Of a stretch of 64,000 nt of DNA, positions 21,650 through 32,158 are shown in pieces (position 1 is the stretch's first letter; the number at the start of each line of letters is the position of its first letter). The position numbers and the translations under genes are program-made. This stretch comes from Lutjanus erythropterus (lineage: Eukaryota; Chordata; Actinopteri; Lutjaniformes; Lutjanidae). Under the pieces are notes generated by a model that saw only the letters and a program-made list of their open reading frames with translations, did no database searches and had not been told where the DNA came from. The stretch covers positions 24,023,312 to 24,087,311 of the forward strand of contig CM034591.1 of the NCBI GenBank assembly GCA_020091685.1. The letters run 5' to 3'.

Positions 21650-22457
21650 ACTGCTGTACAATTATGGCCAAAATGCTGATTATTCTGATAAATGTTGTGA
21701 TTTATCACTATATTTGATTGATTTTAGGGTCAAAATATCTTTTTGCACTTTCACATTTCAATAAACAGAGCACTACTTTCACCTCTATGTTGTGCTACAT
21801 CCTGCTAATGTACAAATATGTTCAACAAGATAACGTAGGACTGGTCCTTACTCAGAATGCATCTCGTAGAAGCAAAATATAAATTCAAATTGTACCAAAG
21901 TATTTTACCTATAATTAAATCCACAGAACAATGCCTTGACTTTCATGATGTGCTACATTCATGATAATCCACTGTACAGTGTCAGTGTTATGGATGCCGA
22001 TGCTGGACAAGGACGGGGATTCAGTGAGGTAACGTTAGTGATGCTGTTTTTCTTGGCTTTCATGCATTTACCATACTGCAGTTTGTGATGTTTTTTCAGG
22101 TGGTTGAACGACTTTGCTCTGCTTTGCTGGGCAGACACAAGTCTCATGCATACTTAGCATATGATTTGTTCTTGCTTAACTCATCCTAAATCCAAAATAC
22201 TTCCAAACAACAGATGGCAATCTATTTTGAAGGACTACCGCTTCACCTTCTGCTCTAGACTGCAGCAACATCCAGGAAATTTTGCACAGGCTGTTGCTGC
22301 AGCGTAACTCGCTGTTAGTTAAGGAAGCATTCGATTTAATATACAGCAGAATTTTCTATGAGTGGAGCGCGCATTTAAACAGCGACATCCCAGTGAATCA
22401 TGTTCAAGTCAAAATCGAATTGCAGTTAATATTCGATTAATTATGCAGCCTTAGCCC
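21650..22457 (-). mobile_element. hAT transposon relic carrying a BED-finger remnant
   Basis: Plus-strand left end CTGCTGTACAATTATGGCCA and, on the minus strand, GGCTGCATAATTAATCGAAT form a degraded TIR pair of the GCTGCACAATTA type. Length is about 810 bases. The minus strand carries the start of a hAT transposase gene (22,214 to 22,050), so the element is an internally deleted copy of a once coding transposon. Words such as TTGCACTTTCACATTTCAAT near the end fit a known teleost hAT group. It lies within repeat D. Confidence 0.72.
22050..22214 (-). pseudogene. hAT transposase BED zinc-finger remnant
   Basis: On the minus strand the peptide SVVWKYFGFRMS is followed, after an in-frame stop and later a one-base frame change, by SFNHLKKHHKLQYGKCMKAK. 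BED fingers of hAT transposases open with a xVWxYFGF-like motif and end with a NHLKxHH histidine pair about 40-50 residues on. Both parts are visible with roughly the right spacing. The middle (HETCVCPAKQS) retains a C-x-C pair where the CxxC ligands are expected. It is broken and not expressed as a protein. Catalytic RNase-H domains are absent. Confidence 0.72.
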
Positions 22458-22714
22458 TAACCCCAAAGTAAAAACTGTACCTGTACTCAATTTCTCCCCT
22501 AAAATATTGGGGTACGGAGGAGGCTTGGTCTAGGGGTGTGTTTTCAGCAGCATAGACACAAGTGAATGGTGATAGAAATATTAAGGGAATACCACAGACA
22601 GCAGTGTGTCTCTATGATGCTCTCGCTCTTCTGTGAATACACATTGCTTCTTGTCACTTTGATCATGACGGTGACACCACTCCATTGAGTATGTACACTA
22701 CAATATAATATAGA

Positions 22715-23570
22715 ATTGAGTATTTATAGTAGATTTTTAGAGATCATTAGACGTGCAACTGACAAAACTAACACAAGGGCGGGACTGAGTGAAAAAGGTG
22801 TAATCATATCTGTTTGCTACTTCAGCACCACGGACAGCACCATGGATTTATCAATACACAATCCTGTCCCCTGGAAATTACCTTTGTATATAACTTAATT
22901 GTTTTCCGAACTATGCTGTGACAACATATTTTCTGCCTGGATCATGTTCACAGACAACATTTCTTTGAAACAATAAATTTATATAAGAAGTCACAAGTAT
23001 AGAACTTTAACACCGCAGTCTGGGTTTTGCATCCAGATTCCTCCAACAAAGGTACTTTGGTTATGGTTAAGAAAGATTGTGATTTGGGGAAGATTTAGAC
23101 AACAAAGACACACTATTCAAAAGACAAAAACAGGTTAATCTCCTGATTTTGGAATGATGCAGTAGTCACTACAAGTGGATAGCATATTGCAAGATTGCCT
23201 ATTTTGGTGAAAAACAAATGAATTACCATATCAGTTAACATTTTATTGATAGGTTCAGGTATAAATTTTTTCGCAGCCAGTATGCCAAGTATGTTTATTA
23301 TCAACTTTTCCTCATTATTTTAATGAAAATATAATTTGTATTTAATGTTGCTAATTAGTTGTATATAAACAATTTCTAGGAGACAAGGCTGCAATACACA
23401 GCACAGTTACGATACTGATATTTCAGAGCCATGGTCGGGGACGTAGATTCTAACTTGCACAAACCTCAGTCAGACAAAGCATCAATGAATCCAGTAGACA
23501 TATACAACTAAACAAACCCTCTGCTCCTGCACTTCCTCTGCTACTAGGGGATAAAGAAGAGGGTGGCGGG
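22715..23570 (+). repeat. interspersed repeat X, copy split by family M element
   Basis: The left half (GGGCGGGACTGAGTGAAAAA, TTCAGCACCACGGACAGCAC, GGATTTATCAATACACA) and the right half (TACTGATATTTCAGAGCCAT, CCTCAGTCAGACAAAGCATC, CTGCTACTAGGGGATAAAG) together match the uninterrupted copy at 14,010-14,290. The break carries a duplicated CAATACACA. Confidence 0.75.
22861..23391 (+). mobile_element. TIR element, family M, 531 bases, 9-bp target duplication
   Basis: Left end ATCCTGTCCCCTGGAAATTA and right end, read in reverse, CAGCCTTGTCTCCTAGAAAT agree over about 15 of 19 positions. CAATACACA flanks it at 22,852-22,860 and 23,392-23,400. The repeat X copy at 14.1 kb has a single CAATACACA at the same point, which is the empty site. 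A 9-bp duplication suggests a Mutator-like superfamily, but no transposase is present, so the class is a guess. The 63-codon minus frame inside is not informative. Confidence 0.82.
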
Positions 23571-23627
23571 TTAACAGGGTGGTTGCATTTTGGTCATTTG
23601 GTCATCCTCCTCAGAACATCTGTTGTA

Positions 23628-23795
23628 CTGTTCATGACCAAACACCTGCTTAATTAATGATAATTCCCTCAGACTCAATTGTATTTTTTGTTTAGTGCTT
23701 ATTAACAAATATTTGTGTGCTAACGTAATGAACAAGAATAGTGAGTATGGTAAAATTGCTTTTGCTGAACATTAGCATGATTTTAGTATTGAGAT
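23628..23795 (+). repeat. interspersed repeat D, right part
   Basis: ATGACCAAACACCTGC, TTTTGTTTAGTGCTTATTAA, CAAATATTTGTGTGCTAACG and GCTGAACATTAGCATGATTT continue the word order of repeat D that stopped at 21,647. I read both parts as one ancestral copy split by later insertions, or as two closely placed fragments. Confidence 0.55.
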
Positions 23796-24039
23796 GAGAT
23801 ATTGAAACATGCTTTTTTTTAAATTGTTATTATTTTTATTTTCAACTTTTTTCAGCATTTTGATGATTACATTTTCTTAACCATCTAGGCAGATTAGAAA
23901 CAAATTCTTTGTTGCAATGACTGAAAGGTTGAAATTATGAACAGACAATGCCCTTCCTTGGTCCAACACTGTCTGTACTGTCCCCTCACCCTATGACTGC
24001 TGTTTACACGCTTTCAATCTATTCACAGTCCCCCCCCAA

Positions 24040-24320
24040 ACTGATTATTTTAAACATGAGGCTGGACAGGATTTGATGGAAAGGTGGTGATAAAAAAGGC
24101 AACATAGAAAATGGATGAAAGGCATAGAAAATAGATGCAGATCAGCAGTGGAGGCAAATCCCTCCTGTGTCCATCTAAATGAGTCCAAAGGGGACCAAAC
24201 AAAATGGCCTCCCCTTGCCCATTTACAATTCAAGTAGCCCCATCACACACAGCATGTTATTAAAACTCCTAAATTTTAGAAATATCCCGCATTACGTCAA
24301 TGATGCTTCATTAAAGCCCT
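24040..24320. promoter_or_regulatory. weak candidate regulatory island
   Basis: Repeat-free. It contains AAACTGATTATTTTAAACATG, CCTCCTGTGTCCATCTAAAT and CATTACGTCAATGATGCTTC (a CRE/AP-1-like pair). Evidence is slight. Confidence 0.2.
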
Positions 24321-24449
24321 AAAGAGAAACAGTGTAAGACAGGCCTGACATGAGAGAAATAACCCAATGAGGAGAGGAAGTGTCTGAAAGAAAAAAGTTA
24401 ACTTTCTCTTATTTTCCCTTTGTTTGCCTGAGGAAGGATGTTAGTGGAA

Positions 24450-24770
24450 GAGAGAGGAAAACTCAGGCAATGCTTGAGCTCCTTCATCCTGCTTATTACA
24501 GTGCCGCCCCGGCTCTCTGTCCTCAAGCCTTTCTGCGCCTCACTATTTTAACTACACCTGTCATTTGCGGTCCAGTCATTTTACCTCTCTGCTCGGCTTT
24601 CTTTCGCCGCTTACAGGGACTGTTAACTGGGCCTGTCTGTCATGCTGGCTGGGGCTGGATCCGGGGCTGAGGCTGGGGTGGGGGCAGATTTAGGCTCGGG
24701 TGAGTGGTGAGAGTGGGGCAGGCGAGGGCGGGAGTGATTTTGGAAGGGTTGTAATGAGCTTGCAGCAATG
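24450..24770. promoter_or_regulatory. GC-rich island with G-runs
   Basis: GC-rich block including TTTCTTTCGCCGC and CATTTGCGGTCCAGTC. G-rich sequence at 24,662-24,732 has eight or more G3+ runs and could form quadruplexes. Frames of 96-98 codons overlap it, without recognised domains. Confidence 0.25.
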
Positions 24771-25561
24771 CAGGGCTATAGGAACACTGCATGGTTCTTC
24801 CCTCCACTGTGAGGCATCCATCTTAACAGCTGCAGAGACGGAGGAAGAGGAGAGGAGGGAAAGAAGGCGAGGAAAAAGATGCAGTGACACAAACCAGATG
24901 TGGTGGATTCCATATTTCTCTTTACCTCATTGCCCTTTAAATCTTCTTGTCTGTGTCACTCTCACTCACTTTCTCCCTGTTTCAATCACTTTCTAGTTTC
25001 TTCTCGTGTTTCATGTAAAATACTGTGGATTTAGGTAGTACTTTATATTAATGCATCATGCTGACTGACTGATGGTGAGTATATGTTTGTGTATTTTCTC
25101 TATATGGAGGAAATCAGAATGCTGGTAGAATAAACCTCTGAAATATGCTGTATATTAAATATAGTTGTGTACCGGAATTTTCCTGGTTTACAACTACCAA
25201 TAGATGTGGGCACAAAGTAAAATAAAAGAAAACATGTATTCAACATGGGATGACCTGCCAACATCAGTGTATTTGAACATGAATTGGTGCTCTCTACAAT
25301 ATTTATGTTTGAGAGTCAGATATTTTGAGGAGGTTTTAATTACATGCACTTTAAGCTTCCCCACAGAGAGACTTTAATTACTCTACAGAGAATTAGCATG
25401 CACAACAAGAAACATAACCCCCCCAGCAAAATGCAGCAGAGTAAATACAGGATGAGTGAGCCATCAGCTCAAACCCAACAAACAAATATTTAATGTTAGA
25501 CTGTTTTTGTGTTGTCACAGATATGTTAAGATTAACAACTTTGTATAAAATGAAGTACTGT
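24771..25561. other. non-coding, no gene seen
   Basis: AT-rich after 25,000. No element is recognised. Confidence 0.45.
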
Positions 25562-26100
25562 CAGTGGTAGACAGTAATTAAGTACATTTACTTAAGCATG
25601 TACTGGAGGACTGTTTTGAGCTACTTTTACTTGAATCTTTTTGTGTTCTGCTACTTCATACTTTTACTCAATTACATTTAAGAGGTGAATATTTTACTTT
25701 TTACTCAGATTAATGTATTGGATGATGTTAGTTTCTTTGCAGATTCAGATTAATAATACAAAATAAAATAAACATAAATGATTAAGATTAAGGCACTTTT
25801 GTTATCCTGGGAATTCACAAGCTACCTAGCAGATATAGAAATATAGATATGTAATTACAATTAGCTCCACATCTTTACCAGCTGCAACATTAAAAGTGAT
25901 GTACACATTAACTCAACAATAACTATAATCCAATAATATAATATTGATTATTCTGATGGGCCACTCTGCATTATCAGTACTTTTGTTTTTTACAGCTAAA
26001 ACTTATGTACTTTTACTTGAGCAAAAATTTGAACACATGACTAGTTGCACAGTATTTCTTCTCTGCAGTATTGCTATTTTTACTTAGGTATATATAATTG
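25562..26100 (-). repeat. interspersed repeat C, reverse copy
   Basis: CAGTGGTAGACAGTAATTAA, AGTACATTTACTTAAGCATG, CTACTTTTACTTGAATC, TTTGCAGATTCAGATTAATA, ACCAGCTGCAACATTAAAAG and GATGGGCCACTCTGCATTAT follow the reverse order of the copy at 18.7 kb. The two copies lie about 6.2 kb apart in opposite orientation. Confidence 0.72.
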
Positions 26101-26879
26101 TGATTTTAGTTACATGACCCGCTAACATTCAAAATTTTGGGGTGTTAAAATTGTTTATTAGAAAGTCATCTTTTATCAGTATCTTATTAATTTGTTATGT
26201 CTGTTGTAAAGCTTTGAGACACATTTTATGAAAAAGTTTTAATTCAGGATGTAAACAGGGAATTTAGGAGTCAAACTGAATGAAAAAAGATGTGAAATGA
26301 AACAACAGTGCTTATTAAAACTAGCCAATTCCAATCTAGGATTACAAAAGTGCATTGCTATCCCATAATATTTATTTTCCAATTTTCAAAACTAATAAAA
26401 CTGGGAAAAAATAAAAGGATGTATTGTTTTCCATTTAAATTCCTAACTTTACAGGTCAGACATAAGAGATGTAAACATCCAGTCCCTTGGCACTTTACTT
26501 TTTCCAAATCTGTCCTTTCTAAGAAAGTAACTGAATGGGCTTAATGTGCTTACATCTTACGTGCACACATCATAATCATTTATTGAACTTGAGAGGACAA
26601 CAATGTTGGCAATCCAAGCAAAATATATACAACCACACACACAAACATACTGTATATACAGTAAATGCACAGAAAATAAAAACTATAAAACAAGGGCTGT
26701 ATTGACTGAGTGCCGCCCACTATACTAACTTGCTCTCAACAACAGAACACAACAAGAGAAATGGAGAAGGAGAGAGAAAGAGCCACTCGTTAGCTTTGAA
26801 CCTTCCCCCAACACTGAGGAGTGGATAAACAGAGAGCCAAGTGGCGGAGCGTCTGTTTCTTCACTGCCAGCTACCTCGC
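26101..26879. other. AT-rich non-coding stretch
   Basis: No gene is seen. A short ACACAC patch lies at 26,632-26,643. Confidence 0.45.
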
Positions 26880-27180
26880 TGGTGTTGCTTTATTATTTCA
26901 TTAAGTGTAAATCCTGTCAGTGCCATACCACCCCCAGCCTGGTCCAGTCCTGCCACTCCACCCTCAGCAGGTTAAATTATAATTTAATTACCAAGCCTTA
27001 GCTGCATAAGCTGCTTGGGAGCACTGGCCCCCCAGAATAATTTGAAAAGATGGTGTCTCCCCTCATCCTCATGTGCCTGATCCACCAGACCTGAGCCCCC
27101 TGGAGGCCCACTTCAATATCCCACCTAATTATCTCCCTCAAATCAGGCACCTATAACAGAGAAATATCAGTAATTAAGTT
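26880..27180. promoter_or_regulatory. candidate conserved non-coding island
   Basis: Moderate-GC, repeat-free. It holds GCTTTATTATTTCATTAAGT, GGTTAAATTATAATTTAATT (dense ATTA cores), TTAGCTGCATAAGCTGC, GAATAATTTGAAAAG, CCTAATTATCTCCC and CAGTAATTAAGTTGG. I consider it a strong enhancer-like stretch by motif density. No alignment was possible. Confidence 0.33.
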
Positions 27181-28889
27181 GGAAGGCAGGAAAAAAAAAT
27201 CTTATTGTTTGAGATTTTTTTCTAAGACTTTTTTTCTCTTGAAGAGCTGGGTGAGAGCTGTAGGTGTGCCCTAAGGAGATGTTCCTTCAAGCTATTTCTA
27301 TCACAGACTTTACTGTATCTGCAGTGCAGCACTGTTACTTTATCAAGGCCCTCTAACCACACTGTAACATCCTCTGACACCGGAGTTTATTCCTGGAGAG
27401 CTGTGTCAGAACATGACAGCACAGCAAATTGTAATCAGGTGGATTTACTGGATTTGTGCACACATTTTGGCCAAATAATTTAAGGTTATTTAGAGATAAT
27501 ACAATGCAAACTGCACTGTCTGTTGTTTACACAGTCTTAAACAGATGATAGAGTTTAGCAATTTACAAGATATGCTAATATCATTATGACATTTTAGCTA
27601 ATGTACTGTATAAAAGCAGCAGTTAAGCCAGGGTGCACCAACAACTAGTATTTTTAAATCTGATAACATTATGATCTAACTTTAAGTTATTTTTTCACTA
27701 AACCTTTTAACAAGCTTAAACTGAAGAAATATTAAATTCACACCTCTCTTCAAACCTCCTTCTAGGTTTTACTCTAAACCTACATTAAATTTATTTCTGT
27801 TGCGCCACACCTCCAATTTAAAATTTGATTCAGTATCAACCTTAAACTTGCATTCAAGGAGGTTTACCTTTTGAACTGGCTGCTTTTTTTTAGATGGATT
27901 GAACAAAATAATCAAGTTCCTCAAAGAAATGTGAGAGACTTCACCTGTGTCTCTACTTTCTTATTGACCTGTTCAAGCTGTCTGCAGCTTGCTGTCTCTT
28001 TTTTCTTTAGTGTGCTGTTGTACATATTTAATCTTCTTAGTACTCCATTAAATCAGCCAACAAGTTTTCTCAAAGGAGGAACCATCACAAGTAGCTAGAC
28101 CAAACAATGTAATATTTTGTTGACTTTTTGGCTAGCTAGAAAACAATGTAATGCAATGTAATGCTTTGTTACAGGAATACAGAGCATTTTATATTCATTA
28201 TTTTATAATTAACTAGGTAACAATGGGAAGAAAAAGTATTTTTATTTATTAATTTATTAATTGATTTGGGTATAAAAACATCTCTAATTTTGTAACGACA
28301 GTTACAGTACAGTACAGTTAAGTCTGTGCTCCTTTTTAGTCTCATTTGTGAAGGTACTGCACAAGTAAATATGTGGAGTACTTCTATGTTTCCTGACATA
28401 TTAAGATATTTCATCTTGTGATTTAGGTTTGGCAAATTGTTTGCTTGATTTCATCTTAATTGGCTCACTCTTGTGAGCGCAAGCTCGGACTGCAGCTTTT
28501 AAATTGTACAAATAAGTTATTTATGATTTGCTTTTATCACATCATTTGGCAAGATGTTCACAGCTGCTGAGCTGTGTAACTAAGACTGAACCACTGCAGT
28601 TTACACTTAAACAGTAGCAGCATAAAATAAGCAGCTTCCTTACCCCAGTATCAGAGACAGACATGGTTTCTACAAGTATAGTAAAGTGACAAAGAAAAAA
28701 AAACGCTCTGTGAATCTGCAGCGGTGATGTTGTGTCAAACTCTTAGATGCAAGAAAAACAAACCTGTAAATCAGCTCTGACAGTCATTGAGAGGGACAGT
28801 GACAACTATGTTTTATTGTGTTGCAAACACAGAAGAAATATCTTTTCATATGAACTTCCTTTGTCTGCATTTATTTGAATGTAAATACG
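27181..28889. other. AT-rich non-coding stretch
   Basis: No element is recognised. A perfect 6-bp hairpin GCTCACTCTTGTGAGC lies at 28,464-28,479 and a short GTACA repeat (ACAGTACAGTACAGTT) near 28,303. Frames of 75 and 88 codons here are in AT-rich DNA and match nothing. Confidence 0.4.
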
Positions 28890-29140
28890 ACTCAGCTAGT
28901 ACTGGTTTATTATTCCTTGTCAGATGATCTCTCACCACGAATGAATCATTTATGAGGGGATTTATTTTCAAAGAGAAATAAAATCATAAACTCCTATGGC
29001 ACAGGTTGTAAAAACACTATATAATTATTTCTGTCCCAGAATAATGGTGTAATTTTCTTTGTGCTAATTTGACACCACAAAATTGGGAATTTCATCCAAA
29101 AGAAGGCATTATACGAGACTGCAGGGAAATGTAATTTGAA
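28890..29140. promoter_or_regulatory. candidate conserved non-coding island
   Basis: Words ACTGGTTTATTATTCCTTG, AATGAATCATTTATGAGG, TAAAATCATAAACTCC, TATATAATTATTTCTG and AGAATAATGGTGTAATTTTC give many homeodomain-like cores. There is no repeat content. Confidence 0.27.
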
Positions 29141-29329
29141 GAAATCAGGGATCTAATACAGTTTATAATACCACTGAAAGGCAGAAAGTACTAATTTGCT
29201 ATTCATACTGCTTTCATAACATAACTACGGTTTAGTTTAACTCAACCATGTCAGAGCGTAAAGCTCTGTTAAAAACCCTCTCCACATGAAAGGGCCCCTT
29301 TTAACACTGATTTTTTTTCCTTGTGAGAC

Positions 29330-29505
29330 AAAGATAAGTAAATACAGAGGAGATAATGAATAGACTGGAAAATGAGCATTGCCGCTCTGCGCTGTTCAAT
29401 CTTGGGGACAATTGCAGCATTTTGGGAAAAATTGCTTGCAACCCCCCCAAACCCCCCACCTCCACTGCACCCCCATGCCCATCACACACAGATGTACACA
29501 CCTCC

Positions 29506-29542
<37 letters not shown>

Positions 29543-29700
29543 TCACTCATCTCACCCCCTCTCATCCTATAATCCTCTGGCAAAGCCCTCTCTGTCCATG
29601 CGGACCCCCCACCCAGCGGGACCCTGCCAAGGCAAATTAGAGAGAGGGGGGGGCTTTTTGTTTCGAAGCACTCTGTGAAAAGAAAAAAAAATCCAAATCA
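29330..29700. promoter_or_regulatory. GC-richer island split by a microsatellite
   Basis: GAGATAATGAATAGACTGG and GACAATTGCAGCATTTTGG lie before, and CCTGCCAAGGCAAATTAGAG after, a CA array and C-rich sequence. Four overlapping frames result from the repeat. Confidence 0.22.
29507..29537. repeat. (CA)15 microsatellite
   Basis: A pure AC array runs into ATACACTCACTC. Confidence 0.97.
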
Positions 29701-30871
29701 TTTCTTGAGCTGGAGCAATTTGACATGCTGTGATAACTGCTCTGTCAGAAACTTCTTTGACATCTCTGAAAGAGAAGATTTTCTAGCACAAAACCAGAGC
29801 TCCATTTAAAAACAGTCTTCAAAAGAGCCACAAACTCATTAGGCTGTTTAATTACGCCCTGTTCACGTCTCCCTCCGTCTATCTCACATCTCTGTCAAAA
29901 CAGAGGTAAAAACAAACTGGCCCCATCACAAGTAGTCCTGGCTCTCATCTGAGCTTTCTATTCCACTCTTTTTTTTTCCACACAGCCCCCTCATGGCACA
30001 ATATCTCATCTGCCTTTTCCCTTGTCCCTTCCTTTTTGTACCTGGCGTTATTTTGTGCCTCCAAGAACAATTTCTCCTCTTCTCCCCCTTCCGCTCAATC
30101 ATTCTCTCCTTTGTATTTTCCTCCAAACCAATAAGTTAGGTTGTTGTCTTGCTGTTATCATCAGCCCTTTGTATAGATGGCCCACTTGTGTTCTTTGGGA
30201 AGTGATGTTGTTTGACCACAGTTCACTTGCTACCTTTCCCTTGCTTGCCAACAGTTACTTCTGGAGCCTGAGCTGGCTGCTATTGGATGTACAATCACAG
30301 AGCAACAAGCACATAAGCAATCAGATTCACTGACAGAAAGAAAATGTCCTGTTTATCTGTCTGAGTGTCTTTCAGATGAAGAAAATGGATTCCACCTGCA
30401 AATAAGAACAATACTCTGCGTGTGGTGAAGTTTTCACAAGCACATGTGTCTAGGTTAAGACGTGGAGGAGGTTTATGGGCAGAAAACAATGTGACAGGGG
30501 CATTGCTTTAATAGCATTTTGTAAGTTGATCAAAGCATGGAGAAGACATTTTTATTTCATTACTTTATAACTCTCTAATTATTATTCCTTCCTGCATCTC
30601 TTATCAGCTTGGTCTAAGTCCCTACATGTCATTCAAGCCTCTTAGTTCTGGTGTTGGGACATCAGATGGGGTCTGATACTGCAGGATAACAGGAAATGCT
30701 GAAAGAGGATATGTTGACAGATGTTTTACAAATCATCATGTTTATGTACCAAAATTCTCACAACCCCAGGAATTGTCCACATAAAGGTTCATCATCATTT
30801 GAGGTGTTAGTCCAGATTGACTATGTAGAAATGCCTTAAACCAAAAGCATTTAGTACCATAAAGCATTTAT
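29701..30871. other. non-coding, no gene seen
   Basis: Pyrimidine-rich stretch at 30,010-30,125. A 103-codon plus frame (30,022-30,333), rich in Leu/Pro/Ser, overlaps it and is probably compositional. Confidence 0.4.
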
Positions 30872-32158
30872 TCTAATGGCCAGCAGAGGGAAGGTCCTCT
30901 GGTTGCAAAAAGAGTTCTGAGTACATTCAGTCTTACGTGGCATCCTGAGTAGAAGTGATGCAAATGAGCAAACGAACGTCAGACTGTTTCAGTTTTTTTC
31001 AGTGCGGTTGTCCTAACCTGCCCTGTGCGTCAGACGACTGGCTTGCCTAGGTGCTATTTTTGCCCTGTTATGAGAACTTGCTTCACCTCCAACCAGTTTT
31101 CTTGGTCACAATCAATGCAGAAGTCCTGTTTCCCCTCCAGTCAGCAGTCAATGTGGATGACGAGACTAATTTACAAGGCTGAGAAGCTGTACATATATGA
31201 TCCACAGCAGGCTTTTGTAGGGATATCCTCAAAAGGGTCTGAAAGGAAAATGAAGAGCTGATGGGAGTTGTAAGTACTAAACTTTCCCCCAACAATATAG
31301 GAACGAGCCTGGCTTAAATGGCTTTAGTGGCATCCAGAGATGAGGTTGTAGACTGCAGCCAATTGAACAACACTTGCCTCACCTTCCCCTTCCAAGCATG
31401 TTTGAGAACCTATGGTGGCAGCAAAAATTGTCTACAGCCAGTGTTTTGTTTGTCTGCTCTGAATGTACTTGGACATAAATGGTAACAAAAACACACCACT
31501 TCTTATTTACAGGTGATTACACTAATAAAAACATAATTATTAATATTATATTCCATTTGTGCCGATAAATTCCCCTAAATCTTACACACTGGACCTTTAA
31601 GAGAAATATGTTAGTAATGAATACACAACTTAGACACTTAAATCACTCATTTCCAGAGGGAGAAACTGCAAGCAGCACTGCTGCAACAGAATTTTTTGCA
31701 CTCCTTCCCGCTGAGTTTGCTTGCTTGCTGTATGTTTGGAAGAGGTGTTATGAGAAAATGGCCCTGCTTCTCACTTGATTTATGACCTCAGTAAACAGTT
31801 CACTTCTAATGAGATCATGATTTCAATCGGAAGTTTCATCACTTCTTCAATACAACATGATGTTCATTTTGTAAATTATGGCCCCATTTCGAATAAAAGA
31901 GACAATAAAGCAGGGTGCTTTAGGGTGTGGCTACCCTGTGATTGACAAGTCACTACCAAAGTGTGTCCTCTGATTCTTAGTCAGATCCGTTGAGGATAGA
32001 GGTGCAGCAATGCATCTGACATTCCTCCCCAGCTCCATACTCTCATCCAAATATGGTCACTTCTGGGTCCAGAAAAACCAAGATGGCAGTGGCCACAATG
32101 CCAAACTCAAAGCTTCAAAATGGTAGTCCAAAAACCACTATTTATTATACAGTCTATG
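30872..32158 (+). repeat. interspersed repeat E, split copy
   Basis: The first piece at 30,872-30,925 (TCTAATGGCCAGCAGAGGGA, CCTCTGGTTGCAAAAAGAG) and the second at 31,749-32,158 are, from memory, consecutive parts of one common teleost repeat. Words in the second are GCTTCTCACTTGATTTATGA, TTCAATACAACATGATGTTC, GGTGTGGCTACCCTGTGATT, AAATATGGTCACTTCTGGGT and TTATTATACAGTCTATGGC. About 820 bases lie between, including repeat F. Confidence 0.58.
31322..31600 (+). repeat. interspersed repeat F (ends in ACACACTGGACCTTTAA)
   Basis: CTTTAGTGGCATCCAGAGAT, CCCCTTCCAAGCATG, GAGAACCTATGGTGGCAGCA, TATTCCATTTGTGCCG and CTAAATCTTACACACTGGAC followed by CTTTAA are the ordered words of a frequent fish repeat. 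The known family has the same terminal sequence inverted at its left end. Here that left end is missing, so the copy is 5'-truncated. Confidence 0.65.

Noticed and set aside
28464-28479. Perfect short hairpin GCTCACTCTTGTGAGC
   Set aside because: A 6-bp stem with a 4-base loop is expected by chance in 64 kb. No terminator or RNA gene context.
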